From contig NZ_JAHSTX010000001.1 in the NCBI RefSeq assembly GCF_019145375.1, forward strand, positions 4,365,501 to 4,429,500: a stretch of 64,000 nucleotides of DNA. Direction: 5' to 3'. The translations under genes were made by a program, and so were the position numbers. This document shows, piece after piece, positions 45,773 to 55,608 of this stretch. Every line of letters begins with the position of its first letter. The first letter of the stretch is position 1. This DNA comes from Pseudomonas triticicola (GTDB lineage Bacteria; Pseudomonadota; Gammaproteobacteria; Pseudomonadales; Pseudomonadaceae). A model generated the notes under the pieces. It saw nothing but the letters and a program-made list of their open reading frames with translations, was not told where the DNA came from and made no database searches.

Positions 45773-48253
45773 CTAGAAGCGGAAAGTGAGGTCGACGAGC
45801 AGACGCAGATCAGTTTCCCGATCACCGTCGTAAGGCCGGTTGATCACACTGAACATGCCGCCCACATCGAACACGTCGTTCCAGGCGTACCGTTGGCCAT
45901 AACCGAGCAATGCCATGCCGCCGGTGCCGTGGTCGCGCTGGCTATAGGTGCCCGCGCCGGCCTGGAATTGCTGGCTCCAGGAAGTCTCGTAGCGGTGGTA
46001 GAGCACGTGATTGACGTTGACCAGCGGCATCACGCTGAAGTCCGACTTGGGGTTGAAGTACGGCACGTCGTCGGATTTCGAGTTGTGGCTGGTGCCGACT
46101 TCCAGGCCGGCGTCGACCTGAATGTTCGGCGCGGTGTAGATGCCCTCGCGCCCGGTCACCAAGGCTTCGACGCGGTTGTTGCCATCGCTGAAGTGCGACG
46201 GGCTGACCGACACGCGCCACTCGCGGCTTTCGTTGGCGCGCCAGCGCAGGAACGCACTGCCGCCATTGGCCTTGATGTCGCTGTTGAGCGCGCGCAGCGG
46301 GGTTTCCGCCGAGAGGTATTCGAGGCTGCCGCCGTATTGCCAGTGATCGTTGATGTCGCGGGCAATCGCCAGGCGCGCGCCCTGTTTGTCACCGAAGCCG
46401 TAATCGTGATTCGACACCTCGGCTTCGAGGGTCATGTCACGGGTGCGCCGTTCCAGGCCGACCCGCTGGAAGCGATGGTGGCCAGTGCCTTCGGCGAAAT
46501 CACCGGTGGCATAACCGGCGCCGGCGAACACGCGCCAATCTTCGTTGATCGGTGGGCTGTACAACGTGCTCTGGATACCGAAATCACGGCTGCCGCTGAC
46601 CGCACCGGCATCGCCGCTGCCGCCACCGTTGGCCTTGCCGCCGTAGGCTTCGACGCGCAGTTCGGCCATGTCATGCACTTCCCGTTCGCGGGCCAGGCGC
46701 TGCACCTGGCGGTTGTCCGGATAACGCGCGACCACGTCGTCGACCAGTGCATCGTTCTGCCGCCACTCCTGCAACTCCATCGCGGTGCGCGCCTGAGCAA
46801 CTTCCAGGCCGGCATCGCGCGGGGCCATGCTCTCGGTTTCCTTGAGCTGGCTTTCCGCGCGGCGCGGCATCTGGCGGGCGAGGTAGAGATCGGCCTGGGC
46901 CAGACGCAAGCCAAGGTTGCCCGGCGCCTGATCGACCAGCGTCTGCAAGCGCTCATCGCCGTGCGGAAGATCGGAACCGTAGGTGCCGGCCTGGGCCGCG
47001 AGTTGCTGGGCGTCCATCCATTCGTCGTTGGGGTTGCCGATCGGCAAGCCCTTGAGCTCGACGCGCGGACGCTGGGCTTTCGCTGCGTCTTCGGCGACCT
47101 TGCGGGCTTCGTCGGCGCGGTCACTTTCCAGCAGCGAGTAGTACAGCGCAGTGGTGTCTTCGAGGCGATCACCGACATCGGCGTCCGGCGCCGAAAGCAC
47201 CTGGCGATACAGATCGGTGGCAATCTCAGGCTCGCGCTGATCCAGATAAGACGCCGCCACCCAGCGCAGCGCGTAGGTCGGAATCACCACGCCTTCGGCT
47301 TGCAGTTTCTGGTATTCACTGATGACGTCGGCAGTGCGCGCGCGGGCCTTGAGCGCGCCCATGCGGTCGATGCGCCAGCGCGTCACGTCATCGTGGGCAG
47401 TGGCGTCAGGGGTCCAGGTCGCGAGCAATTTGTCGTAATCGGCCAGCGCGCGGTCGGCAATGACGTAGCGTTCCTGTTCGCTGCGCGTGGCCAGTTCGGC
47501 GAGGCGCACGCGCTCGGCGGCGAGATCACCTTCGAGGCGGCGCAAGGTCACCGGATCAATCAGGCCGGGACGTTGGCTGGCCAGACGCAGCGCCGGTTCA
47601 GGCAGACGGGCCTTTTGCAGGGCGACCACGTACTCGCGGGCCACCTCCGGTTTGTTGCCGGCGCGGATAAATGCCTGATCGAATTCGAACAGCGCATCGT
47701 ACTGTTTACCGGCGCGGCCGAGGGCATAGCCCAAGGCCAGGCGGCGCGACGGATCGTCGGGTTTGGCGGCGACCAGCGCCTGGGCGCGGGTAACGGCCTG
47801 ATCGGGTTTGCCGGCATCGGCCTGAGTCAGCGCGAGGCCAAGTTGCAGGTCAGCGTTGTCCGGCTCCAGCGCCAGCGCCTTGTTGTAGACCTGGGTAGCC
47901 TGATCCCAGCGCTTGAGGTTGCGATAGGCACGCGCCGCGGCGGTCAGCGCCTGCACCGGCAGGACGCGGTCGCGGCCCTGGGTTTCATAGACCTTGACCA
48001 CTTCGGCATCGAGCCCGGCCCAACTGGCGATTTGCAGGTGGTCGCTGATCTGGCCGTCGCTGGCCTGGCCCGGCGGCACCTGACGCAAAACCGTCAGCGC
48101 AGGCGTGTAATGCCCGGCGCGGGCATCGCGCACCATCTCGTCGTAGGGTGTGTCGGCCAACGCCAGCACTGGCCAGAGCAACTGGCTGCACAGGGCGAAT
48201 CGGAACAAAGGGCGCAAACCACGATGTAATACAGGGCCATCAATACGCGGCAT
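45773..48253 (-). CDS. pgaA: PgaA: PNAG export porin
   Basis: An 826-residue outer-membrane protein. The signal peptide ends LLWPVLALA before DTPYDEMV. Tetratricopeptide repeats cover about residues 30-500 (RNLKRWDQATQVYNKALALEPD and similar). The C-terminal 300 residues form a 16-strand beta-barrel ending DLRLLVDLTFRF. The periplasmic repeats bind deacetylated PNAG and PgaB. First gene of pgaABCD, with start at 48253 behind AAGGATG. Confidence 0.94.
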   Translation of the reverse strand: MPRIDGPVLHRGLRPLFRFALCSQLLWPVLALADTPYDEMVRDARAGHYTPALTVLRQVPPGQASDGQISDHLQIASWAGLDAEVVKVYETQGRDRVLPVQALTAAARAYRNLKRWDQATQVYNKALALEPDNADLQLGLALTQADAGKPDQAVTRAQALVAAKPDDPSRRLALGYALGRAGKQYDALFEFDQAFIRAGNKPEVAREYVVALQKARLPEPALRLASQRPGLIDPVTLRRLEGDLAAERVRLAELATRSEQERYVIADRALADYDKLLATWTPDATAHDDVTRWRIDRMGALKARARTADVISEYQKLQAEGVVIPTYALRWVAASYLDQREPEIATDLYRQVLSAPDADVGDRLEDTTALYYSLLESDRADEARKVAEDAAKAQRPRVELKGLPIGNPNDEWMDAQQLAAQAGTYGSDLPHGDERLQTLVDQAPGNLGLRLAQADLYLARQMPRRAESQLKETESMAPRDAGLEVAQARTAMELQEWRQNDALVDDVVARYPDNRQVQRLAREREVHDMAELRVEAYGGKANGGGSGDAGAVSGSRDFGIQSTLYSPPINEDWRVFAGAGYATGDFAEGTGHHRFQRVGLERRTRDMTLEAEVSNHDYGFGDKQGARLAIARDINDHWQYGGSLEYLSAETPLRALNSDIKANGGSAFLRWRANESREWRVSVSPSHFSDGNNRVEALVTGREGIYTAPNIQVDAGLEVGTSHNSKSDDVPYFNPKSDFSVMPLVNVNHVLYHRYETSWSQQFQAGAGTYSQRDHGTGGMALLGYGQRYAWNDVFDVGGMFSVINRPYDGDRETDLRLLVDLTFRF

Positions 48254-48434
48254 TTGTCAGCATCCTTACATGGCCAGCCGGGTCGCAATGCCCTCCTTGC
48301 CCATTCGTAACGGTGGCCGACGATGACAGCCCTCGGCCAAGCTTGGTGAGGCAGTCTGCACGCAAGCGTAGTCGAATTTTCACAACGCAATAATTGTTCA
48401 GATTCCGCCCATCCGTACAAAACCCGTACAGCAA

Positions 48435-48470
48435 AACGCCCGGCGCCTGTTTACACAGGGGCCGGGCGTC
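48435..48470 (-). terminator. Probable terminator of the ydgA-like gene
   Basis: Read on the minus strand, ACGCCCGGC-CCCTGT and ACAGG-CGCCGGGCGT form a long stem followed by TTTTG. It lies 20 bases after the stop of the gene at 48490. Confidence 0.6.
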
Positions 48471-48489
48471 TGGAGGGCACGCGGTTGGG

Positions 48490-49995
48490 TTATTGCTCTT
48501 GGGTGACGCTGGCAAACTTGCTCATCAGGAAGCCGATGAACTGCTCGACGGTCATCTTCTGGCCGTTGAATTCGACCTGATTGGCCGCGTAATGCAGTTT
48601 GGTCACCACGTTGGTGCCGTCGGCGACAGCCAATTGCGAGCCGACCGCCATGCCGGCGAACATGTCCGCCGCTTCCTTGGACTGATCGACGATGGCTTTG
48701 GCGTCAGTCTGGCCATCGAGTTGCGCCTGCACGCTGAGCAGATCGACGAGCATCGGCTTGGACACCTGAATGTTCAGGTCGAGCAGCGCGATCAGTTGCT
48801 TGCCGAGTTGATCCGGCGGCAGGTCCATCGATTGCGGCTTGGTCAGGTCGATCACCAGATTGGCGCGGCTTTCACCGTTGGCGGTGTTGAACGACAGATT
48901 CTCCAGCGCCAGTTGCGGACCGGCCGCCAGCAACTTCTGCAGATCGGCTTTGACCTGGGCGTTTTCCGCTTCGGTCAGATTCAGCTCCGGTGCCGGCAAC
49001 CCCTGCGCAGCGGCCTCGGCGGCGGCTTTTTCATACGGCTGCAATTTGGTCTGGTAGATCTGCATCAGCGACATGGTCGACGGAATGTCGAGGTTCTTCA
49101 GGCTCATGGCCATGGCCGCCGAACCGACTTTCTTGTCGTTAAGCGTCACTTCGCCGATTTTGTAGTCGGCACGCCCCGAGGCGTTGCTGCCGCTTTCTTC
49201 GGTGCGGTTCTTCATTTCGAAGTTCTTCACGCCCAGCACCATCGGCTTGGCGCCGAAGGTGGTTTTGCTGCTGGTCACTTCCAGGGTGTTTTCCCCGGTG
49301 TAGTAGCCGTAGCTGCTCTTGGCGAGGTTGCTGGCCAGGGTCAGACCGTTGAGCTCGACCTGCACCGGCGCCTGGTCTTCCGACACGGTGACCAGTTTCA
49401 GGTTGTCCATGTAGCCGTCGGCCTTGACCTTCTGCGCCTGGGCGCTGGCGGCGATGTCCATGCTCAGACCGGAAAACTTCAGGCTCGATTGCTCATCCAG
49501 CGCAGTTTCGAACGGCACCAGATTCAGAGTGCTGGTGGTCGATTCGTCGTAACCGATGTTGGTCACGCCCTTGAGCGGCGCGGCGCCGTTGGTGGCGGCG
49601 AACCATTTTTCCGTGGACGGGCTCTTTTCCAGCTCATAGTTGCTGGTGGCCATGACCGGCAGCCACTTCAGCGAAACCAGACGCGAGAACGGCAGCGGGC
49701 CGTGTTCGATGTGGTCGACGAACAGCAGCTCGACCGGCGCATCACCGAACATTTCGCCTTCACCCTTGAGGCGATAGTGCGCGGTGCTGGTGAAGGTGTG
49801 GCGCTCCAGCGACACCAGTTCCAGCGACGCGGTGCCGTTGGAGCCGGCCATGGCGGTCTGCAACTCTTTGTTGGCGTTGGTCACGGCGTTGTTCAGTACG
49901 CCTTCGATCTTGGTCCCGGTGTACCAGGCCCCGCCTGCGCTGATCGCGCCAATGGCAACAACAATTCCGAGAAGCACGCCTGCTGATTTATTCAT
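48490..49995 (-). CDS. YdgA-family (DUF945) membrane-anchored protein
   Basis: A 501-residue protein. One N-terminal membrane helix (GVLLGIVVAIGAISAGGAWYTG) is followed by a large periplasmic domain with the DUF945/YdgA landmarks HTFTSTAHYRLKGEG, HGPLPFSRL and ENTLEVTSSKTTFGAKP. It resembles AsmA-type repeats used in lipid handling. The precise function is not known. It stands alone between pgaA and an unrelated membrane gene. Confidence 0.87.
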   Translation of the reverse strand: MNKSAGVLLGIVVAIGAISAGGAWYTGTKIEGVLNNAVTNANKELQTAMAGSNGTASLELVSLERHTFTSTAHYRLKGEGEMFGDAPVELLFVDHIEHGPLPFSRLVSLKWLPVMATSNYELEKSPSTEKWFAATNGAAPLKGVTNIGYDESTTSTLNLVPFETALDEQSSLKFSGLSMDIAASAQAQKVKADGYMDNLKLVTVSEDQAPVQVELNGLTLASNLAKSSYGYYTGENTLEVTSSKTTFGAKPMVLGVKNFEMKNRTEESGSNASGRADYKIGEVTLNDKKVGSAAMAMSLKNLDIPSTMSLMQIYQTKLQPYEKAAAEAAAQGLPAPELNLTEAENAQVKADLQKLLAAGPQLALENLSFNTANGESRANLVIDLTKPQSMDLPPDQLGKQLIALLDLNIQVSKPMLVDLLSVQAQLDGQTDAKAIVDQSKEAADMFAGMAVGSQLAVADGTNVVTKLHYAANQVEFNGQKMTVEQFIGFLMSKFASVTQEQ

Positions 49996-50193
49996 GAATG
50001 ACCTGATCGGTTTCCGTGGCTGTGGGTGAAGTCGTCTTCCTTGAACCCGGGATCGGGTCGCGGCTCGACTGTGCGCAATTAAGCGGTGGAGATTAGCACC
50101 GGGCGCGGACGCCGGCCCAATGTTTAAAGGTTAAAGAGTGTCTATGGGGGGAATGGACAGTCGGCAGGAGCGAAGAGTTTCGGTGTTTTTGCG

Positions 50194-50269
50194 GGCCTCT
50201 TCGCGAGCAGGCTCGCTCCCACCAGGACAGTGCTGTACCTGTGGAAGCGAGCCTGCTCGCGAAGAGGTC
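50194..50269. repeat. REP pair, GCGAGCCTGCTCGC type
   Basis: Inverted REP copies in the 291-base gap between the ydgA-like gene and the downstream membrane gene. The second copy has a G-to-A change (GTGGAAGCG). Confidence 0.85.
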
Positions 50270-50286
50270 GGTGGATTCACAGCAAA

Positions 50287-50922
50287 TCAGGAGTACTGAA
50301 CCTCGATTTCATCCAACTGATGATCAAAGCTCTTCAGCCGCGCGGTCCAGGTATACACCAGCACTTCAAAGTCGCGATCGATCACCGCTCCGCCGGTGGT
50401 ATCCGCCCGCACATCGCAGAAATCCAGCTGATAGCGTTCACGAGCCATGGCCGTGGCGACGTCGGACAGCTCGCGGGCGTTGTTCAGCCAGTGCCAGCCG
50501 TCATCGGCGATCTGCTTGTCGAGTTCCAGGCATTGCTTCTTCAGGGCTTCGAGGCTTTTTTCCAGCGGCGTGCCGGTGAGCTCGCCCATGACTTCGGCGA
50601 AGGTTCGCCCGGGCTGCCAGTAGCTGCCCCAGAAGTAGCGGTCGAACACCGTTTCGACCCGGCGCAGGGCGACTTTGGTGTCCCAGATCAGCACGAGCAT
50701 CCGGCCCCGTTCGAGCTGGCGCTTCTTGACCCGTTGCAGCTGAATCGAGGTCCACGCGACGACGACGATCGCCATCACCGCGATCAGCGCAACGGCGCTG
50801 TCGAGAAAGATCATCGCCGTGTCGATCTGGTGGGCCAGCATGATCCCGTAGAAATACGTGGCCGAGAGCAGCACCAGTGCGACCAGAGCGCACCAGAAGC
50901 CGAGAGCGTAAGGGTTTTTCAT
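50287..50922 (-). CDS. Membrane protein of unknown function
   Basis: A 211-residue protein, not recognised. Two membrane helices lie near residues 7-28 (LGFWCALVALVLLSATYFYG) and 40-63 (AVALIAVMAIVVVAWTSI). A cytoplasmic helical domain with WDTKVALRRVETVFDRYFWG and DGWHWLNNARELSDVATAMA follows. The start at 50922 has AGGGGAAAC, and the longer frame lacks a site. It ends the strand run that includes the adjacent efflux operon but is separated from it by 93 bases. Confidence 0.75.
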   Translation of the reverse strand: MKNPYALGFWCALVALVLLSATYFYGIMLAHQIDTAMIFLDSAVALIAVMAIVVVAWTSIQLQRVKKRQLERGRMLVLIWDTKVALRRVETVFDRYFWGSYWQPGRTFAEVMGELTGTPLEKSLEALKKQCLELDKQIADDGWHWLNNARELSDVATAMARERYQLDFCDVRADTTGGAVIDRDFEVLVYTWTARLKSFDHQLDEIEVQYS

Positions 50923-51015
50923 TATTGGTTTCCCCTGGGCCAGCACGAGCAATGTGCATTGCAGGAGCGCTTGGCATGGGGCGCCCCTCCAACACTTCAA
51001 AGCATAGCAACGGCC

Positions 51016-52458
51016 TCAGGGTTTGCTGGCGCTCGAGGTGTTCGTTCGTCCGCTTTCCCAGCCACCGCCCAGGGCGAGGAACAAATCGATCTGGCTCATC
51101 GCGACCTGGGTGTTGGCGGCGGCCAGTTGCGCGGTGACATCGGTGTAGGTGCGGGTTGCTTGCAGGTCGGCAAGGAACGACTCGCGGCCGGCCTGGAAGA
51201 AGCGGTGCGTCTGCTCGGCGGCGAGCTTGGCCGACTGCTCGGCTTCGGCCAGCGCATCGCGGCGTTGCAGCAGCGCGCTGTACTGGGCCAGACCGGTCTG
51301 CGTTTCGCGGATGGCGTTGAGCACCACGCCGTCGAAATGCGCCAGCGCGCCTTGAGTGTTGGCCTCGGCTTCACGAATGCGCGCACGGGCGCCGTTGGTC
51401 GGTACTTTCCAGCTCAGCGACGGGCCAAAGCCCCAGCGGTTGGTCGACGGGTCGCCAAGGTCATCAATGATGCCGACGGTGCCGATGGTCGCGCCGATGC
51501 TGATGTCCGGGTACAGCTCGCCGGTGGCAATGCCGATGCCGGCGGTTGCCGCCGCGAGGCGCCGTTCAGCCTGACGAATGTCGGGACGGCGCTTGAGCAG
51601 CGCAGCGCCGTCACCGACCGGCACCAGTTGCGCGATCTTCGGCAACTCGGCGCAACTGGCGGTACCTGCCGGCAACTGTTCGACCGGTTTGGCCAGCAGC
51701 ATCGACAGACGGAACAGCCCGGCCTGACGCGCTGCTTCATAGCGCGGCAAGTCGGCGCGCAGGGATTTGAATTGGGTCTGCGAACGGGTGACCTGAGTCT
51801 CGTCGCCCCGCCCGGCATCGCGCAGGCGCTGGATCAGCGTGGTGCTCTGCGATTGCAGATCGAGAGAGTGCTCGGCGATTTCCCGCTCTTCGTTGGCTGC
51901 GCAGACCTGGGTGTAAGCACGAACCACGTCCGCCACCAAGGTGATACGCGCCGTGTCGGCTGCGGCCTGAGTCGCATCGGCATTGGCTTTGGCCGCTTCG
52001 ATGCCGCGTTGCAAGGTGCCCCACAGGTCGAACTGGTACGAAGCGCTGATGCCGATATCGGCAATGTTGGCCACCGGGACTTTCTCCGGCAGCAGGAACG
52101 CCTGACCGGATTCCTGCAAACGTTGCGCGCCCATTTTCACCCCGCCGCTCCAGCCGCCAGCGGCCTCGGCTTCATCCACCTGAGCACGTGCCCGCGACAG
52201 GTTCGCCGCCGCTACACGCAAATCGGTGTTGGACGCCATGGCCTGCTGCACCAGTTGATCGAGGCGCGGGTCTTTATACAGCCGCCACCAGTCCGCCGGC
52301 ACCGGCGCCGAGATTACCGGTTTGCCGGCGACTGCCAGCTCGCCCTGAATATCCTTGCGCTGCACCGCCGCGTCGGTGGGCACCTGATAATCCGGGCCGA
52401 CCATCTGACAGGCCGAGAGCATCACGCCCAACCCGGCGATCAACCAGCCCCTGCTCAT
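51016..52458 (-). CDS. OprM/NodT-family outer-membrane efflux lipoprotein
   Basis: A 480-residue TolC-like channel with lipobox LSAC (MLSACQMVGPDY). Two repeated OEP domains have the matching landmarks LSRARAQVDEAEAAGG and LLKRRPDIRQAERRLAAATAGIGIATGELYPDI. It would link to the HlyD protein encoded 4 bases upstream. It is the last gene of the MarR-FUSC-DUF1656-HlyD-OMF operon. Its substrate is unknown but probably an aromatic acid or a similar inhibitor. Confidence 0.92.
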   Translation of the reverse strand: MSRGWLIAGLGVMLSACQMVGPDYQVPTDAAVQRKDIQGELAVAGKPVISAPVPADWWRLYKDPRLDQLVQQAMASNTDLRVAAANLSRARAQVDEAEAAGGWSGGVKMGAQRLQESGQAFLLPEKVPVANIADIGISASYQFDLWGTLQRGIEAAKANADATQAAADTARITLVADVVRAYTQVCAANEEREIAEHSLDLQSQSTTLIQRLRDAGRGDETQVTRSQTQFKSLRADLPRYEAARQAGLFRLSMLLAKPVEQLPAGTASCAELPKIAQLVPVGDGAALLKRRPDIRQAERRLAAATAGIGIATGELYPDISIGATIGTVGIIDDLGDPSTNRWGFGPSLSWKVPTNGARARIREAEANTQGALAHFDGVVLNAIRETQTGLAQYSALLQRRDALAEAEQSAKLAAEQTHRFFQAGRESFLADLQATRTYTDVTAQLAAANTQVAMSQIDLFLALGGGWESGRTNTSSASKP

Positions 52459-53342
52459 GGCTGCGGCTCCTCATGCTGGTCGTCGATGATCGACACGGTG
52501 GCGGTACGCCCGGCGATCATGCGGAAGTCGGCCGGCACCTCATCAAAAGCGATGCGCACCGGAATCCGCTGCGCCAGGCGTACCCAACTGAACGCCGGGT
52601 TGACGTTGGGCAGCAGGTTGCTGCCGCTGGTGCGGTCGCGGTCTTCGATGCCGGCGACGATGCTTTCGACATGCCCGCGCAACCTGGCGCGGTCACCGAT
52701 CACGCGAATATCCACCGATTGCCCGACGTGGATGCCGTCGAGTTTGGTTTCTTCAAAATAGCCGTCGATGTGGAAGGAGTTGCTGTCGACCACCGACAAC
52801 ACCGGGCGCCCGGCGGTGACGAATTCCTGCGGACGCGGCGCGCGGTCGTTGACGTAACCGTCGACCGGGCTGCGGATCACCGAGCGATCGAGGTTGAGCT
52901 GCGCACTATCGACCGCCACCAAGGCCTCGGCCAATGCCGACTGTGCACGGGCGACGCGCGACAGGCTTTCTTCCAGCTGTTCGGCCGGCACCAGATTGCC
53001 GAGGCCACGGTTACGCTTGGCTTCACGCTGGGCCTGGGCGAGGGTTTCCTGGCGATCGGCAACGGCGGCCTTGGCCTGGCGCAGGGCCAGTTTGAAGCGA
53101 TCCTGGTCGATGCTGAACAGCACCTGGCCACGCTTGATCAACTGGTTGTCCTTTACCTCGACCTGCTGGATCAGCCCGGAAACGTCAGGGGCGATCTGGA
53201 TGATGTCGGCGCGAATGTGGCCGTCTCGCGTCCACGGCGCGAACATGTAATACATCACCATGCGCCAGACGAGGACAACGGCAAAAGTCACGATCAGCAG
53301 GGTCAGGACCACGCGACCGATGGTCAGAAACGGTTTTTTCAT
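52455..53342 (-). CDS. HlyD-family membrane fusion protein (AaeA-like)
   Basis: A 295-residue adaptor. One N-terminal membrane helix (VVLTLLIVTFAVVLVWRMVMYY), a biotinyl-lipoyl half with IAPDVSGLIQQVEVKDNQLIKRGQVLF, a helical hairpin, and the second lipoyl half with RSPVDGYVNDRAPRPQEFV. It connects the FUSC pump with the outer-membrane channel. It overlaps both neighbours by 4 bases, so expression is tightly coupled. Confidence 0.92.
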   Translation of the reverse strand: MKKPFLTIGRVVLTLLIVTFAVVLVWRMVMYYMFAPWTRDGHIRADIIQIAPDVSGLIQQVEVKDNQLIKRGQVLFSIDQDRFKLALRQAKAAVADRQETLAQAQREAKRNRGLGNLVPAEQLEESLSRVARAQSALAEALVAVDSAQLNLDRSVIRSPVDGYVNDRAPRPQEFVTAGRPVLSVVDSNSFHIDGYFEETKLDGIHVGQSVDIRVIGDRARLRGHVESIVAGIEDRDRTSGSNLLPNVNPAFSWVRLAQRIPVRIAFDEVPADFRMIAGRTATVSIIDDQHEEPQP

Positions 53343-53548
53343 GTCATCAGGTATCGACTGAGTGAGTCCACGCCGTACAGCAGCACGGCGTAGAGCGCCA
53401 CGTTGAACAATGCCCGGTGCCAGACCAGACGGTAAAAGTGCAGGCGTTGCAGCACGCCATGCACCAACAAAAACAGCACATAAGTGATGCCCATCAGCAC
53501 CAGCAGGGTCGGCAGGAAGATGCCGCTGATATCCAGATCACCGATCAT
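53339..53548 (-). CDS. DUF1656 small membrane protein (AaeX-like)
   Basis: A 69-residue protein with two helices, LPTLLVLMGITYVLFLLVHGV and LYAVLLYGVDSL, opening with DLDISGIFLP, the DUF1656 landmark. It always accompanies FUSC-HlyD efflux pairs such as aaeXAB. It overlaps the genes on both sides by 4 bases. Its role is unknown, perhaps assembly of the pump. Confidence 0.9.
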   Translation of the reverse strand: MIGDLDISGIFLPTLLVLMGITYVLFLLVHGVLQRLHFYRLVWHRALFNVALYAVLLYGVDSLSRYLMT

Positions 53549-55608
53549 AGGGGCGCTCCATCGGGCAGCGGTTCTTCGGGCTCGGCGCTGGAGACGAACT
53601 CGACGCCGGGCAGCAAGGCCAGACGCAGACCGCTCAAAGCGTGCAACAGGTGTCGACGGGTTTCATCGTCGCCCTGGCCGTTCAGCGCTCGGCGGGTACG
53701 ATCGAGTGTCATCAGCAGACCGCTCGGTGCCGGCAGGCGTTCGTCGGCTTTGAGGCAGGCGCGAAAATACTCGCCGACCTCGCCCACCACTTGTCGCAGC
53801 AGGGCGTTTGGCACGCCAGTGACGCGCGGGGTGTAGGCAAGCAGATCGAGCATATTCAGACCGACACGCACTTCGCGCATGGCGATGCCGGTGTCCTGAC
53901 CGGTCAGGGCCAGACGCGGCAGGTGCTGCATCAGCCGATCGAGCAGTTGCACGCCCAAATGCCGATGCTCGGCCAGACTGGCCGGCTCGGTCATGCTGAC
54001 GATGTCTTTCCAGCTGAACCGGGTCAGACGCTTGGCCGCCAGCTCGGCGCCGAACGGTCGCGCCACCAGCGTCCAGATAAAAGCGAACAACAGCCCCAGC
54101 GGCCCGGCGAGGTTGGAGTTGGCAAAGGCGAAAAAGTCAGCGTCGTAAGCACCCTGAATACTGATGAACGACGAGGTATTGACCAGCGTCAGCAGCATGC
54201 CGAGGTAGAATCGCGGCTGCACGGTCAGCGTGCCGACGCAAATGAACGGCACGGCAAACGCCAGCACCAGCATCGGGAAATCATGCAGGTTGGGCAGAAT
54301 CAGAAACAGATAAAGGCTGGCGAACAGCACCGACATCCCGGTCCAGAAAAAGAACCGGTAAATCTGCGGCGCCGGGTCGTCCATCGAGGCAAAGAAGCTG
54401 CAAGCCACCGCCGCCAGGATCACCGCGCTGCCGCCGTCCGGCCAGCCAAGCAGGATCCACAGCACCGAAGCAACGATGATCGCCAGAATGGTCGAGGTCA
54501 CCGAGTACAGCATCAGCCCGCGATCGATGAACGGCGTCAACCGGCCCAGGCGCCAATGCCGGTACACCGCGCGCCAGCTGTCCTGGCGCTCGCACAGAAT
54601 CGCATCCTGCAGGCTGCGGCAGTCCTGCCACAGATCGATGAACTCACCGAGGCGGTAGATCGCATTGGAGAACAGCAACTGTTTGCGCTCCTCCAGCGCT
54701 TCGGCGCTCGGTTGCAACGCGTCGAGTTGATCTCTGAGTGCTTGCCAGCGCTCGAGACTGGCGTCCGCGTAGCCCAGCCATTCCCGGGTCGCGGTCAGCA
54801 ACGGCTGGAATTTCTCCACCAGTTCCGGGGTGCGGCGTTCGAGGGCGTACAGCGAATCCTCAAGGGCATCGATCACCGGCAACAGATGGATCATGCGCCC
54901 GCGCAATTCCTTGGTGTTGCGCACGGTTTGTGGCCGCGCGCCTTCGTGGGGCAACTGGCCGATCATCAACTCGAGGCTGTTGAAATTGGCGACCATGGCC
55001 ATGCGCAGCGCGGTGACTTCTTCCGGCTGCACATCGCGGCTGAGAAACTTCAGGCTGTAGCTCGTCGCATCGGCGAACCACTTGCTCACGGCATCGTTGA
55101 ACACCGGCGCCAGCCGACGCGGCCAGAACATCGCACCGACCACCGCAGCGACGGCGATGCCAAGGAAAATCTCTTCGGTACGCGCCTCGGCCACGTCCCA
55201 CACCGCCAGCGGATTATCCACCACCGGCAGGGCAATCAGCGGCAAGGTGTAACCGGCCAGCATCAGTGCATAGCTGTTGGCGGTGCGCAGATGCAGGGAC
55301 ATGAACAGCAGAATGCCGGTCCACAACGCGATCACCACCACCAGCACATACGGGCTCTGCACGAACATCGGCACGAACAGCACCGCCGCCGCCGCGCCCA
55401 GGAAAGTGCCCGCCGCGCGGTACAGCGCTTTGGAGCTGGTCGGGCCGAGAAACGGGCTGGAGACGATATACACCGTGGCCATCGCCCAATAAGGACGCGG
55501 CATTTGCATGAGCAAGGCGATGTACAACGCAATCATCGACGCTGCAAAAGTACGGACCCCGTAAAACCAGTCACGGGCCGGCGGCATGCCAGTGAAAAAA
55601 CCGTTCAA
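53545..55608 (-). CDS. FUSC-family efflux protein (AaeB-like)
   Basis: A 687-residue inner-membrane pump. Two repeats of about five helices span residues 10-165 and 355-500, with GVRTFAASMIALYIALLMQMPRPYWAM and VSSPFLGPTSSKALYRAAGTFLGA as family landmarks, around a soluble helical middle (170-340). It is the energised part of the tripartite exporter for aromatic carboxylates or fusaric acid-like compounds. It overlaps marR by 4 bases. Confidence 0.92.
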   Translation of the reverse strand: MNGFFTGMPPARDWFYGVRTFAASMIALYIALLMQMPRPYWAMATVYIVSSPFLGPTSSKALYRAAGTFLGAAAAVLFVPMFVQSPYVLVVVIALWTGILLFMSLHLRTANSYALMLAGYTLPLIALPVVDNPLAVWDVAEARTEEIFLGIAVAAVVGAMFWPRRLAPVFNDAVSKWFADATSYSLKFLSRDVQPEEVTALRMAMVANFNSLELMIGQLPHEGARPQTVRNTKELRGRMIHLLPVIDALEDSLYALERRTPELVEKFQPLLTATREWLGYADASLERWQALRDQLDALQPSAEALEERKQLLFSNAIYRLGEFIDLWQDCRSLQDAILCERQDSWRAVYRHWRLGRLTPFIDRGLMLYSVTSTILAIIVASVLWILLGWPDGGSAVILAAVACSFFASMDDPAPQIYRFFFWTGMSVLFASLYLFLILPNLHDFPMLVLAFAVPFICVGTLTVQPRFYLGMLLTLVNTSSFISIQGAYDADFFAFANSNLAGPLGLLFAFIWTLVARPFGAELAAKRLTRFSWKDIVSMTEPASLAEHRHLGVQLLDRLMQHLPRLALTGQDTGIAMREVRVGLNMLDLLAYTPRVTGVPNALLRQVVGEVGEYFRACLKADERLPAPSGLLMTLDRTRRALNGQGDDETRRHLLHALSGLRLALLPGVEFVSSAEPEEPLPDGAPL

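Noticed and set aside
44588..48229. 1213-codon plus-strand open frame
   Set aside because: Antisense to pgaB and pgaA. Long open antisense frames are expected from high-GC third-position bias, and the composition is not protein-like.
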